Below the pieces are notes generated by a model. That model worked only from the letters and a program-made list of their open reading frames with translations. It was not told the DNA's origin and ran no database searches. Shown piece by piece: positions 7,807-14,028 of a DNA stretch of 18,949 nucleotides (positions are counted from its first letter, which is position 1; every line of letters starts with the position of its first letter). Position numbers and translations under genes: made by a program. This DNA is from an uncultured Subdoligranulum sp. (GTDB taxonomy: Bacteria > Bacillota_A > Clostridia > Oscillospirales > Ruminococcaceae): positions 1-18,949 of the forward strand of contig NZ_CALADU010000049.1 of the NCBI RefSeq assembly GCF_937890665.1, given 5' to 3'.

Positions 7807-8238
7807 TTACTGATCCTGATTGTCGGGATCTTCGGGGGTCTCTTCCTCGGTGCCTTCCAGCTCAATGTCGAAGGCCGCGCCGCAGTTGGGGCAAACCAGC
7901 TCAGATTCCTGATCCAGCAGGGTTTCCTCATCCACGGTGGAGACAGCGCCGCAGTTGGGGCAGGTCACCTCGTAGAGGTCCTCGCCGTCTTCCTCGTCGT
8001 CCTCGTCCTCTTCCCCGTAGAGGTCTGCCACCAGATCGTCCAGATCCTGATCCAGCGTTTCCAGCTCGTCATACGCCTGATCCAGCGCGTTGTCGTGCTC
8101 GGTCACGGTGGCGGCCATCTCTTCCAGCAGGTCCATCATCGCTGCAATGACCTTGCCGTTCTTGGAAGCAGGGTCAAACTCCATACCGGTCATCAGGCCG
8201 CGGATGTAGGCGGCTTTTGCATTCAGGTCCATAGCCAT
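7807..8238 (-). CDS. CD1247-type protein with acidic linker and zinc ribbon
   Basis: The product has 143 residues from the ATG at 8238, which has GGAGG nine nt upstream; the longer open frame overlaps efp and its terminator and is rejected. Residues 6-74 form helices (AKAAYIRGLMTGMEFD, then a heptad-like Leu/Glu/Asp stretch) matching the N-terminal domain that databases name after C. difficile CD1247. A run of Asp/Glu (76-87) follows. Two CPNCG knuckles (C93/C96 and C116/C119) form a four-cysteine zinc ribbon. The tail is again acidic. Homologues are common in Clostridia and have sometimes been mislabelled as AraC regulators, although no DNA-binding helix-turn-helix is visible. The function is unknown; a zinc-ribbon with a strongly acidic body suggests a protein-binding or RNA-polymerase/ribosome-associated role, which is speculation. 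It lies directly behind efp. Confidence 0.8.
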   Translation of the reverse strand: MAMDLNAKAAYIRGLMTGMEFDPASKNGKVIAAMMDLLEEMAATVTEHDNALDQAYDELETLDQDLDDLVADLYGEEDEDDEEDGEDLYEVTCPNCGAVSTVDEETLLDQESELVCPNCGAAFDIELEGTEEETPEDPDNQDQ

Positions 8239-8265
8239 AGTGCTTTTCCTCCGTTTGCTGTCTTC

Positions 8266-8301
8266 AAAAAAAGCCGGGCGCGGCGGTATGCCATGCCCGG
8301 C
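8266..8301 (-). terminator. Intrinsic terminator of efp
   Basis: On the - strand GCCGGGC pairs with GCCCGGC (8295-8301 with 8273-8279), with a smaller GGC/GCC stem in the loop. It is followed by seven T (8266-8272). It lies eight bases after the efp stop and about 15 bases before the ribosome binding site of the next gene. Confidence 0.9.
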
Positions 8302-8308
8302 AGAGAAA

Positions 8309-8869
8309 TCAGTTGACGCGCTCCATATACTCGCCGGTGCGGGTATCGATGCGGACTTTGTCGCCCTCGTTGATGAAGAGGGGCACACGGATCTCGGCGC
8401 CGGTCTCCACGGTGGCGGGCTTCAGGGTGTTGGTGGCAGTGTTGCCCTTGATGCCGGGCTCGGTGGCAGTGATCTCCAGCTCCACGAAGTTGGGAATTTC
8501 CACGCTGAACACCTTGCCCTTGTAGCTCAGCAGCTTGCAGGTGTCGTTCTCTTTGCAGAACTTGAAGTTCTCGGGCACATCAGAGGCGCTGACGGGGATA
8601 TCATCGTAGGTCTCCACGTCCATGAAGTGGTACAGGCCGCCATCCTCGTAAGAATAGGTGACCTCTTTGCGCTCGATGAACGCCTGCGGGAACTTAGCGG
8701 TGGGGTTGTAGCTGGTTTCAACCACAGAACCGGTGATCACGTTCTTGGTCTTGGTGCGCACGAACGCGGCGCCCTTGCCGGGCTTGACGTGCTGGAACTC
8801 AACGACCTGAAGGACCTGGCCGTCCTGTTCGAAGGTAACGCCGTTGCGGAATTCGCCTGCAGAAATCAT
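8309..8869 (-). CDS. efp: Elongation factor P
   Basis: The protein has 186 residues, the standard EF-P length. It opens with [10 protein letters not shown] and carries the conserved loop [11 protein letters not shown], placing the lysine that reaches the peptidyl-transferase centre at K32, as in other EF-P proteins. The three OB/KOW-like domains are present, including [15 protein letters not shown] and a C-terminal end [13 protein letters not shown] binds between the P and E sites of the ribosome and rescues stalls at consecutive prolines. No modification enzyme is seen nearby, so whether K32 is modified cannot be judged. GGAGG lies 9 nt before the ATG, a good promoter is upstream, and a strong terminator follows the stop. 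Confidence 0.97.
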   Translation of the reverse strand: MISAGEFRNGVTFEQDGQVLQVVEFQHVKPGKGAAFVRTKTKNVITGSVVETSYNPTAKFPQAFIERKEVTYSYEDGGLYHFMDVETYDDIPVSASDVPENFKFCKENDTCKLLSYKGKVFSVEIPNFVELEITATEPGIKGNTATNTLKPATVETGAEIRVPLFINEGDKVRIDTRTGEYMERVN

Positions 8870-8914
8870 ATAAAAATTCCTCCAATAATAGAATGGTACT
8901 ACATAGCTATATTT

Positions 8915-8943
8915 ATTTTACAGGATACTGCCTCTTTTTGCAA
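8915..8943 (-). promoter_or_regulatory. Promoter of efp
   Basis: On the - strand TTGCAA (8938-8943) and TAAAAT (8915-8920) are separated by 17 nt. The RNA would start near 8908, giving a 5' leader of about 40 nt with the ribosome binding site. This is the same hexamer pair and spacing as the + strand promoter at 11577-11605. Confidence 0.7.
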
Positions 8944-8996
8944 GGCCTGAGCTACGATTTTTGGGTAGTTTTCGCGATTTTTTTGTTCCCAAGGCC

Positions 8997-9857
8997 TTAC
9001 AAAGCGGCATACGCCTGCGAAAGCTGCTGGGCATCCTCGGCCTGTGTGCCCGCCGACTCACAGATGATCGTCGGTGCCAGCCCCCGCTCCTTCAGCAGCG
9101 CCAGCAGCGGTGCATGGGGCGGGCCAAACTGGGTATCGGCAAAGGTCAGGTGGCACTTTTCCCCGCCTTTGGTATAGGCAATACGGGAAAAATGGGCGTG
9201 AAAGTGGGCCGCTCGCTCCGGTCCCAAGGTCTGCAGCTTGTCCAGCAGGGCGGCATAGTCGGTCGCCGCTGTGGCCTCGGCAAACTGGACGCCTTGGCTG
9301 CGGGCATAGAGATGACCGAAGTCAATGCAGGGGGTGATGCGCGGGTCCACGCTGCACAGGGCCAGCACCTCGTCCAACGTGCCCAGTTGGTTGACCTTGC
9401 CCATCGTTTCGGGGCAGAGGATGCAATCCTCGAACCCCGCCTCGTCACAGGCTTTCACCGCCCGTTCCATCGTATCGAGGGCCTTTTCCAGTGCTTCTTC
9501 CCGGCTCTGCTTCCCACAGGAACCGGAATGAAAGATCACGCGCCGTCCCCCCAGTGCTTTGACCAGCGCGCAGCTTTGCAGCAGATAGTCAATGCTATGC
9601 AGCCGCTTGTCCTCTTCCAGACTGGACATGCTGATATAGTAGGGCGCATGAACCGACAGTTGGATGTTTTGGGCGGCGCAGGCTTTGCCCAAGGCGTCCG
9701 CCTTGTCCAGCGCCAACCGCACACCACGGCCGCACTGGTACTCAAAAGCCGTCAGGCCGAACCCTGCCGTGAAGGCGGCAATCCCCTCAGGGTCGAAACG
9801 CTTGCCGGGATAGCTGTCCGACAGGCCCGCCGACCCAAAGCGCGGTGTCTCACTCAT
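8997..9857 (-). CDS. Endonuclease IV-like (AP endonuclease 2 family) TIM-barrel protein
   Basis: The protein has 286 residues, close to the 285 of E. coli Nfo. Most metal ligands of endonuclease IV can be matched by eye: H70 in SVHAPYYIS, H110 in IFHSGS, E150 in CPETMGK, D179 and H182 in CIDFGHLYA, H220 in HFHAHFS, H236 in GGEKCHLTF, and E267 in IICES. The ligand usually found as Asp two residues before the last His (D229 in E. coli) appears as K234, although E233 is adjacent. The family cuts DNA at abasic sites with a trinuclear zinc centre; related xylose-isomerase-like barrels act on sugars, so the substrate is not certain. The ATG overlaps the stop of yqeG by 8 nt (ATGAGTGA) and has AGGAGG inside yqeG, so translation is coupled. 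No clear terminator follows. Confidence 0.75.
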   Translation of the reverse strand: MSETPRFGSAGLSDSYPGKRFDPEGIAAFTAGFGLTAFEYQCGRGVRLALDKADALGKACAAQNIQLSVHAPYYISMSSLEEDKRLHSIDYLLQSCALVKALGGRRVIFHSGSCGKQSREEALEKALDTMERAVKACDEAGFEDCILCPETMGKVNQLGTLDEVLALCSVDPRITPCIDFGHLYARSQGVQFAEATAATDYAALLDKLQTLGPERAAHFHAHFSRIAYTKGGEKCHLTFADTQFGPPHAPLLALLKERGLAPTIICESAGTQAEDAQQLSQAYAAL

Positions 9858-10359
9858 AGAGTTTGCCTCCTTTGCGGAAATAGCGGTGGATCCAGAAGGG
9901 TTCCAGCTTGCGCTTGAGCCGCACCCCCCGGGTCTTGTCGTGGGGGGTGCGGGGCAGCAAGAAGAGGCAGCGAATGCCGTACAGACCTGCCGCCATCCGG
10001 TCGGTGTAGATCTGGTCCCCCACCATCGCCATCTGGGCTTTGGTCACCCCCAGCCGCCGCCGGGCTACCATCAACCCGATGGGCAGCGGCTTGCAGGCCA
10101 ACGGAACCCAGCCCAGACCGATGCGCTCGGCAAAGGGACGCACCCGCCGGGCCGTATTGTTGGAAACCACCGTCAGGCTGATGCCGGCCGCCTTCATCTC
10201 CTGCAGCCAAGCCTGCACACTGTCCTCCAGCACTTGGCTGCCGTCGCCGGTCAGCGTGTTGTCCACATCCAGCACCAGCGCTTGGATGCCCTGTTGGGCC
10301 AGAAACTCCGGGCGGATCGCTTCCACATTGCGAAAGATAAATTCCGGGGTCAGGATCAT
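9850..10359 (-). CDS. yqeG: YqeG family HAD IIIA-type phosphatase
   Basis: The protein has 169 residues, typical for YqeG. HAD motif I reads LDVDNTLTG with D31 and D33, motif II is VVSNNTARRV, motif III lysine lies in CKPLP, and motif IV is MVGDQIYTD. The N-terminal LTPEFIFRNVEAI and the C-terminal basic segment KRKLEPFWIHRYF are also family features. Homologues in yeast (Gep4) dephosphorylate phosphatidylglycerophosphate; the bacterial substrate is not settled, and in B. subtilis the gene sits beside yqeH and other ribosome-associated genes. Here it follows rpsU and is coupled to an endonuclease-IV-like gene. The ATG at 10359 has AAGGAG at 10367-10372, only 4 nt from the T-tract of the rpsU terminator, so its mRNA probably comes from read-through. 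Confidence 0.9.
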   Translation of the reverse strand: MILTPEFIFRNVEAIRPEFLAQQGIQALVLDVDNTLTGDGSQVLEDSVQAWLQEMKAAGISLTVVSNNTARRVRPFAERIGLGWVPLACKPLPIGLMVARRRLGVTKAQMAMVGDQIYTDRMAAGLYGIRCLFLLPRTPHDKTRGVRLKRKLEPFWIHRYFRKGGKLYE

Positions 10360-10376
10360 GGTACAGCTCCTTATAC

Positions 10377-10412
10377 AAAAAGTGCAGACCCGCGCAAAAC
10401 GCGGGCCTGCAC
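10377..10412 (-). terminator. Intrinsic terminator of rpsU
   Basis: On the - strand GTGCAGGCCCGCG pairs with CGCGGGTCTGCAC (13 positions, one mismatch) around TTTTG, followed by five T. It lies 21 nt after the rpsU stop and abuts the yqeG ribosome binding site. Confidence 0.85.
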
Positions 10413-10433
10413 AGTCGTTCTTTGTAAGCTAGC

Positions 10434-10610
10434 TTACTTAAACTTGCGCTTGCGGGCAGCCTCGGACTTCTTCTTGCGGCGCACAGACGGCTTCTCATAA
10501 GCCTCACGCTTGCGCACCTCGGCCAACACGCCGCTGCGGGCGGTGCTGCGCTTAAAACGGCGCAGAGCGCTCTCGAGGGACTCGCCCTCTTTGACACGGA
10601 TCTCCGACAT
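10434..10610 (-). CDS. rpsU: 30S ribosomal protein S21
   Basis: The protein has 58 residues and starts [20 protein letters not shown], the S21 signature. It ends in the very basic tail [15 protein letters not shown], which binds 16S rRNA. The ATG at 10610 is chosen because GGGAGGGAAG lies just before it; a TTG start 48 nt further upstream would lie in the leader. S21 joins the 30S subunit late, near the anti-Shine-Dalgarno end of 16S rRNA, and affects initiation. The gene has a near-perfect promoter and its own terminator, consistent with high, mostly monocistronic expression. Confidence 0.97.
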   Translation of the reverse strand: MSEIRVKEGESLESALRRFKRSTARSGVLAEVRKREAYEKPSVRRKKKSEAARKRKFK

Positions 10611-10623
10611 CTTCTTCCCTCCC

Positions 10624-10652
10624 TTGACCTGAGACAGGAGTTTGCCGGTCAA
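10624..10652 (-). promoter_or_regulatory. Possible hairpin in the rpsU leader
   Basis: TTGACC and GGTCAA form a 6-bp stem in the - strand leader, ending three to four bases before the GGGAGGG ribosome binding site. An overlapping alternative stem CCTG-TCT-CAGG shares the same GG. The pairs are short, so this is only a weak candidate for translational control. Confidence 0.3.
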
Positions 10653-10674
10653 ATACAATTAACCAGTAAACAAG

Positions 10675-10704
10675 ATTATACTATATGGACCCCGTCTATG
10701 TCAA
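10675..10704 (-). promoter_or_regulatory. Near-consensus promoter of rpsU
   Basis: On the - strand a perfect TTGACA (10699-10704) and a perfect TATAAT (10675-10680) are 18 nt apart. The leader to the start codon is about 58 nt. It is the strongest promoter seen in the window by consensus match. Confidence 0.88.
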
Positions 10705-10775
10705 CTGGGAAATGGGGCATAGAGCGTCGAATTTTTAATTTTTTAACATTTTTTCCGCTTTTCCACGAAAGTAGT

Positions 10776-11516
10776 TCAGCACACTGCATGCCACAACCAA
10801 AGTCCCCCATACAGCACCGGCTGGTGCAGCATATAGACCAGCAGCGTATGCCGCCCCACAAAAGCCAGCGGGCGCAAGCCCCGAGGGGCCAACCCCTGCC
10901 GGGGCCGCCACAACCGAGCCAGAAACAACCCGCACCAAAACAAAAACAGCCACGGAATCAGCGGGAAGTAATCGGCCGAGGAAAAACGAGTCAGGTCCGG
11001 CAAGCCCAGCCAAAACAGGTTGGGACGATACCAAGCCGTCGGCAGCGGGCAGAGGCGCACCCCCTCAAACCCCAGATACCCTTCCGGCACCTGATTGGTC
11101 AGCAGGAACAAAAGGGCGCATACCGCCAGCCCCCATCCTGCCGGGCAGCGCTGCAGCAACGGCGCCACCAGACAACTGAGCAGCACGGCGGCGGCGTTAA
11201 GATGCAGCACCCCGAACCAGATGGATTCTTCCGGCAGAAACCCTACCGTAACCACCGTGAGAATCGCCGCACAGCCCGCCACCAACAGACCGTTTTTCAG
11301 CGGGCGCCGGGCCAGCGTGAAGCTGTACCCCGACAGCAGGATAAAACTCCAACAGATATATTGCTGCCACAGGTGACACCCCGGCGACCAGATATCGTAC
11401 CAGCCACCGGTATGGCCGAATACATACACCCAATCGTACAACGCATGGTAGGCCAGCATGTTGACAAGAGCCGCCCCGCGCAGCACGTCCAGCAGCCACA
11501 GACGTTTTGCGGTCAT
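10776..11516 (-). CDS. DUF1624 (heparan-α-glucosaminide N-acetyltransferase-like) membrane protein
   Basis: The protein has 246 residues with about seven or eight hydrophobic helices. The N-terminus RLWLLDVLRGAALVNMLAYH contains the LD-x-x-RG and M-x-x-x-H pattern of the DUF1624/HGSNAT family, with H24 as the candidate membrane-embedded histidine. FILLSGYSF, FGVLHLNAAAVLLS and the C-terminal GRHTLLVYMLHQP are further shared segments. Human HGSNAT moves an acetyl group across the lysosomal membrane onto glucosamine; bacterial members are inferred to acetylate outer glycans, which fits the many glycosyltransferases here, but the substrate is unknown. The ATG at 11516 has GGGGAGAG directly upstream. 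It is transcribed from the divergent promoter at 11554-11582. No clear terminator is visible; its transcript would enter the rpsU promoter region. Confidence 0.82.
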   Translation of the reverse strand: MTAKRLWLLDVLRGAALVNMLAYHALYDWVYVFGHTGGWYDIWSPGCHLWQQYICWSFILLSGYSFTLARRPLKNGLLVAGCAAILTVVTVGFLPEESIWFGVLHLNAAAVLLSCLVAPLLQRCPAGWGLAVCALLFLLTNQVPEGYLGFEGVRLCPLPTAWYRPNLFWLGLPDLTRFSSADYFPLIPWLFLFWCGLFLARLWRPRQGLAPRGLRPLAFVGRHTLLVYMLHQPVLYGGLWLWHAVC

Positions 11517-11553
11517 CTCTCCCCTGCCCTTTCCTAAATTTTACAGTTTATTC

Positions 11554-11582
11554 ATTGTAGCACATTGGCCATCTGGTTGCAA
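11554..11582 (-). promoter_or_regulatory. Promoter of the DUF1624 gene
   Basis: On the - strand TTGCAA (11577-11582) and TACAAT (11554-11559) are separated by 17 nt. The -35 is a palindrome and is shared with the + strand promoter that fires in the opposite direction. Confidence 0.65.
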
Positions 11583-11605
11583 TCATCGGCATTTTGCGGT
11601 AAAAT
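11577..11605 (+). promoter_or_regulatory. Promoter of the Cof-type HAD gene
   Basis: TTGCAA (11577-11582) and TAAAAT (11600-11605) are separated by 17 nt. The predicted RNA start near 11612 lies after an in-frame GTG at 11609, which supports the ATG at 11639 as the translation start. Confidence 0.7.
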
Positions 11606-11638
11606 TTAGTGTGGATCACAAGGATTGGGGAGAAGTAT

Positions 11639-12463
11639 ATGAAGCAGATTCGTCTGATCGCACTGGATCTGGACGGAACGGTGTTCAACGACCAAAAAGA
11701 GATTACGCCGCGCACCTTAGCGGCCATCCAAGCAGCCCTGCAAAAGGGGGTGGCGGTCCTGCCCGCTACCGGACGCACCGTGACCGGTGTGCCCACTCAG
11801 TTTACCGACATTCCCGGCGTGCGGTATGCCCTGACCTCCAACGGCGCGTCGGTGGTGGATCTGCAGACCCACGAAAAACTGGTCAACCTGCCCTTTGAGG
11901 CCTCGCTGGCCGAACGGGCCTACGATGTGGTGGCCCCCTTTGGCGGCATCCTGAGCATCTTCATCGATGGACAGAGCTACACCACCCGGGCCAACGCCCA
12001 AACCAGCTTGGAGATGGTGCCCGCTAACCTGCGCAAATATTTCCGCACCTCCCGCATTGAAGTGGAGGACATGCACCGCACGTTACAGGACCATAAAGAC
12101 GAGATCGAAAAGTTCAGCATGATGTATGCTACCGAGGAAATCCGCGACCGGGCTTGGCAGGCGGTGATGCAGGCCTGTCCCGAGGTGGAGATCACCTCCA
12201 GTCTGGAGCGGAACATGGAGCTGAATGCCCCCGGTGTCAGCAAAGGCCCCGGCCTGATGGCACTGGCCAAGCGGCTGGGGCTGACCCGCGAGGAAGTCAT
12301 GGCCGTGGGCGATTCGGGCAATGACCACACGATGGTAGAAATGGCAGGTCTTGGGGTGGCTATGGAAAACGCCACCGAGGAGATCAAAGCCGTGGCCGAC
12401 GTGATCACCGCCGACAACAACCACGACGGTGTGGCCTTGGCGATTGAAAAATACGTATTGTAA
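11639..12463 (+). CDS. Cof-type HAD-IIB sugar/nucleotide phosphatase
   Basis: The protein has 274 residues, the usual size for Cof/YidA-type HAD hydrolases with a C2B cap. Motif I is ALDLDGTVF (D10 and D12), motif II is PATGRT, the motif III lysine lies in NAPGVSKGPGL, and motif IV is VGDSGNDHTMVEMAG, followed by the typical GVAMENATEEIKAVAD tail. Such enzymes remove phosphate from sugar phosphates, FMN or pyridoxal phosphate with overlapping specificity, so the substrate is open. GGGGAG at 11627-11632 precedes the ATG. The gene is 33 nt upstream of the first phosphofructokinase and probably co-transcribed with it, which hints at a hexose-phosphate substrate; that is inference. Confidence 0.9.
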   Translation: MKQIRLIALDLDGTVFNDQKEITPRTLAAIQAALQKGVAVLPATGRTVTGVPTQFTDIPGVRYALTSNGASVVDLQTHEKLVNLPFEASLAERAYDVVAPFGGILSIFIDGQSYTTRANAQTSLEMVPANLRKYFRTSRIEVEDMHRTLQDHKDEIEKFSMMYATEEIRDRAWQAVMQACPEVEITSSLERNMELNAPGVSKGPGLMALAKRLGLTREEVMAVGDSGNDHTMVEMAGLGVAMENATEEIKAVADVITADNNHDGVALAIEKYVL

Positions 12464-12496
12464 TATTCAAAATAAATAGTACAAGAGGTATACGCG

Positions 12497-13720
12497 ATGA
12501 AAAATGTATTGGTAGGACAGTCCGGCGGCCCCACCGCCGTCATCAACTCCAGTCTGGCCGGCGTCTACGAAACCGCCAAGGCCTGCGGCGCCCCCCATGT
12601 GTACGGCATGCAGTACGGCATCGAGGGTGTTCTGGAAGGCAAGATCGTTGATCTGGACACGGTACTGGCCGACAAGATGGACATTGAACTGCTCAAGCGC
12701 ACCCCTTCCAGCTTCTTGGGAAGCTGCCGTCACAAGCTGCCCGATCCGTCGGTGGATGAACGGCCGTATCGTCAGCTTTTCGACCTGTTTGCCCAGTATG
12801 ACATCGGCGCAGTGTTCTACATCGGCGGCAACGATTCGATGGACACCATCGCCAAATTGTCGGACTACGGCCAGACCCTGAACAGCGAGATCCGCTTCAT
12901 CGGGGTGCCCAAGACCATCGACAACGATCTGATGCTCACCGACCACACCCCCGGCTACGGCAGCGCCGCCAAATATATTGCCACTATTTTGAAGGAAGTC
13001 ATCTGCGATTCCAGCGTCTACGACCTGCGCAGCGTGACGGTGGCCGAAATCATGGGCCGTCATACCGGTTGGTTGGCGGCAGCCGCCAGTCTGGCCGCCG
13101 GGCCGGATTGCAGCGGTCCCGACCTGATCCTGCTGCCCGAGCGTCCCTTTGACGAGAACGCCTTCTTGGCCCGGGTTGCGGAGCTGGAAAAAGAGCGCCA
13201 CAACGTCATCATCGCTGTCAGCGAGGGTGTCAAAAATGCCGACGGTGTTTTCCTTTGCGATCTGGTCTCCACCGCCGGGCAGTTGGATGCCTTCGGTCAC
13301 AAGGCGATCCTCAGCGGTACCAGCCGGTATCTGGCTGAGCTGATCCGGGTGCGGTTGGGCTGCAAGACCCGTGCCATTGAGTTTTCCACCCTGCAGCGCT
13401 GCGCCAGCCATCTAGCCAGCCGCACCGACATCACCGAGGCCTATCAGGTGGGCGGCGCCGCTGTGGAGGCGGCCATGCGGGGCGAGACCGCCAAGATGTG
13501 CGCCATCAAGCGGTTGAGCGACCAGCCCTACCGCGTCAAAACCGAGATGGTGGATGTAAAGCAGGTTGCCAACTTTGAGAAGAAGGTCCCCGACGAATGG
13601 ATCTCTGCCGACGGCATGCATGTCAACGAACACTTTGAGCGCTATGCCCGTCCGCTGATTCAGGCCGAGCTGACCCCCATCTATATCAACGGCGTGCCTC
13701 GTCATATCCATCTGGGATAA
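12497..13720 (+). CDS. PPi-type 6-phosphofructokinase, paralogue 1
   Basis: The protein has 407 residues, longer than ATP-PfkA (about 320) and in the range of the PPi-using clade. GQSGGPT (7-13) is the phosphoryl-donor loop. GGNDS (110-114) carries Asp at the position that is Gly in ATP enzymes, and PKTIDND (138-144) carries Lys in place of the Gly of ATP enzymes; these two changes mark pyrophosphate use. The catalytic base would be D142, and EIMGRHTGWL (184-193) holds the sugar phosphate. The reaction is reversible fructose 6-phosphate plus PPi to fructose 1,6-bisphosphate plus phosphate; some clostridial members also use sedoheptulose 7-phosphate. The ATG at 12497 has AGAGG 8 nt upstream. 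A close paralogue follows 308 bp downstream. Confidence 0.92.
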   Translation: MKNVLVGQSGGPTAVINSSLAGVYETAKACGAPHVYGMQYGIEGVLEGKIVDLDTVLADKMDIELLKRTPSSFLGSCRHKLPDPSVDERPYRQLFDLFAQYDIGAVFYIGGNDSMDTIAKLSDYGQTLNSEIRFIGVPKTIDNDLMLTDHTPGYGSAAKYIATILKEVICDSSVYDLRSVTVAEIMGRHTGWLAAAASLAAGPDCSGPDLILLPERPFDENAFLARVAELEKERHNVIIAVSEGVKNADGVFLCDLVSTAGQLDAFGHKAILSGTSRYLAELIRVRLGCKTRAIEFSTLQRCASHLASRTDITEAYQVGGAAVEAAMRGETAKMCAIKRLSDQPYRVKTEMVDVKQVANFEKKVPDEWISADGMHVNEHFERYARPLIQAELTPIYINGVPRHIHLG

Positions 13721-13724
13721 ACCG

Positions 13725-13760
13725 TCGGTTGGGCAGGCTGCCCGCAGCACCGCAATTTTT
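13725..13760 (+). terminator. Possible terminator after paralogue 1
   Basis: CGGT and GGGCA-GGC-TGCCC (13731-13743) with ACCG (13749-13752) can form an imperfect hairpin, followed by CAATTTTT. The stem is short and interrupted, so termination may be partial. Confidence 0.45.
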
Positions 13761-13784
13761 GCAAAGTTCTTTTCTGATTTTGCC

Positions 13785-13883
13785 GTGAAATGCAGCAACA
13801 TAGTTCCATCATACGGAACATTCGTCCCGGTGTCCCGGAAGGGCCCTCGAACGCGTTCCACAAGATGGAACGCAAAGTTTCAC
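13785..13883 (+). promoter_or_regulatory. Structured element between the two phosphofructokinase genes
   Basis: Two dyads of the same form, GTTCCA-N5-CGGAAC (13803-13819) and GTTCCA-N5-TGGAAC (13855-13871), are centred 52 bp apart, close to five helical turns. The second extends to an 8-bp stem GCGTTCCA/TGGAACGC with a 5-nt loop. Between them CCC-GGAA-GGG (13834-13843) could form a GNRA-loop hairpin and TTCG/CGAA (13821-13824, 13848-13851) could close it. GTGAAA (13785-13790) and TTTCAC (13878-13883) can close the whole segment. It can be read as tandem operators for a dimeric regulator or as a multi-branched RNA. It matches no riboswitch class I know, and I see no convincing promoter just before it. 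Confidence 0.5.
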
Positions 13884-13931
13884 AAATAAACGCGCTTTTT
13901 TTCGGCAACTCCTGCAATAGCCAAAACCTTT

Positions 13932-13983
13932 GCCGCATGGTACACTGAGTATGACAAAATCAGTGCGCCATGCGGCTTTTTTT
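13932..13983 (+). terminator. Strong intrinsic terminator/attenuator ahead of paralogue 2
   Basis: GCCGCATGG (13932-13940) pairs with CCATGCGGC (13968-13976). After a 2x2 internal loop, CACTGA pairs with TCAGTG around an 11-nt loop. Seven T follow (13977-13983). It lies 45 nt before the start codon of the second phosphofructokinase and 211 nt after the stop of the first, too far to be the simple terminator of paralogue 1 alone. Confidence 0.85.
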
Positions 13984-14028
13984 GTGGGCCCTCCGGCGCA
14001 ACCTTACAAAAAATGCAGGAGGATTATT

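Noticed and set aside
7807..8388. Longer start for the CD1247-type protein, and an AraC regulator label
   Set aside because: The extension overlaps the efp terminator and the end of efp, and the good ribosome binding site precedes the ATG at 8238; no AraC helix-turn-helix is present.
8941..8997. CAAGGCCT repeated at 8941-8948 and 8990-8997 as a mobile-element or terminator signal
   Set aside because: Eight-base match around a common AGGCCT palindrome, without stem, T-tract or target-site features.
10423..10436. GTAAGCTAGCTTAC palindrome over the rpsU stop codon
   Set aside because: It has no loop for an RNA hairpin and no partner site; the real terminator lies just beyond it.
12497..13720. 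ATP-dependent PfkA assignment
   Set aside because: The positions that are Gly in ATP enzymes carry Asp (GGNDS) and Lys (PKTIDND), the PPi pattern, and the protein is about 90 residues longer.
13849..13858. GAACGCGTTC palindrome as a LexA (SOS) box
   Set aside because: The Firmicutes LexA site needs GAAC-N4-GTTC; here only two bases lie between the arms and the palindrome is part of the larger dyad.
13785..13983. Known riboswitch or T-box in the phosphofructokinase gap
   Set aside because: No T-box sequence or core of a common riboswitch class could be seen; kept only as an unclassified structured region.
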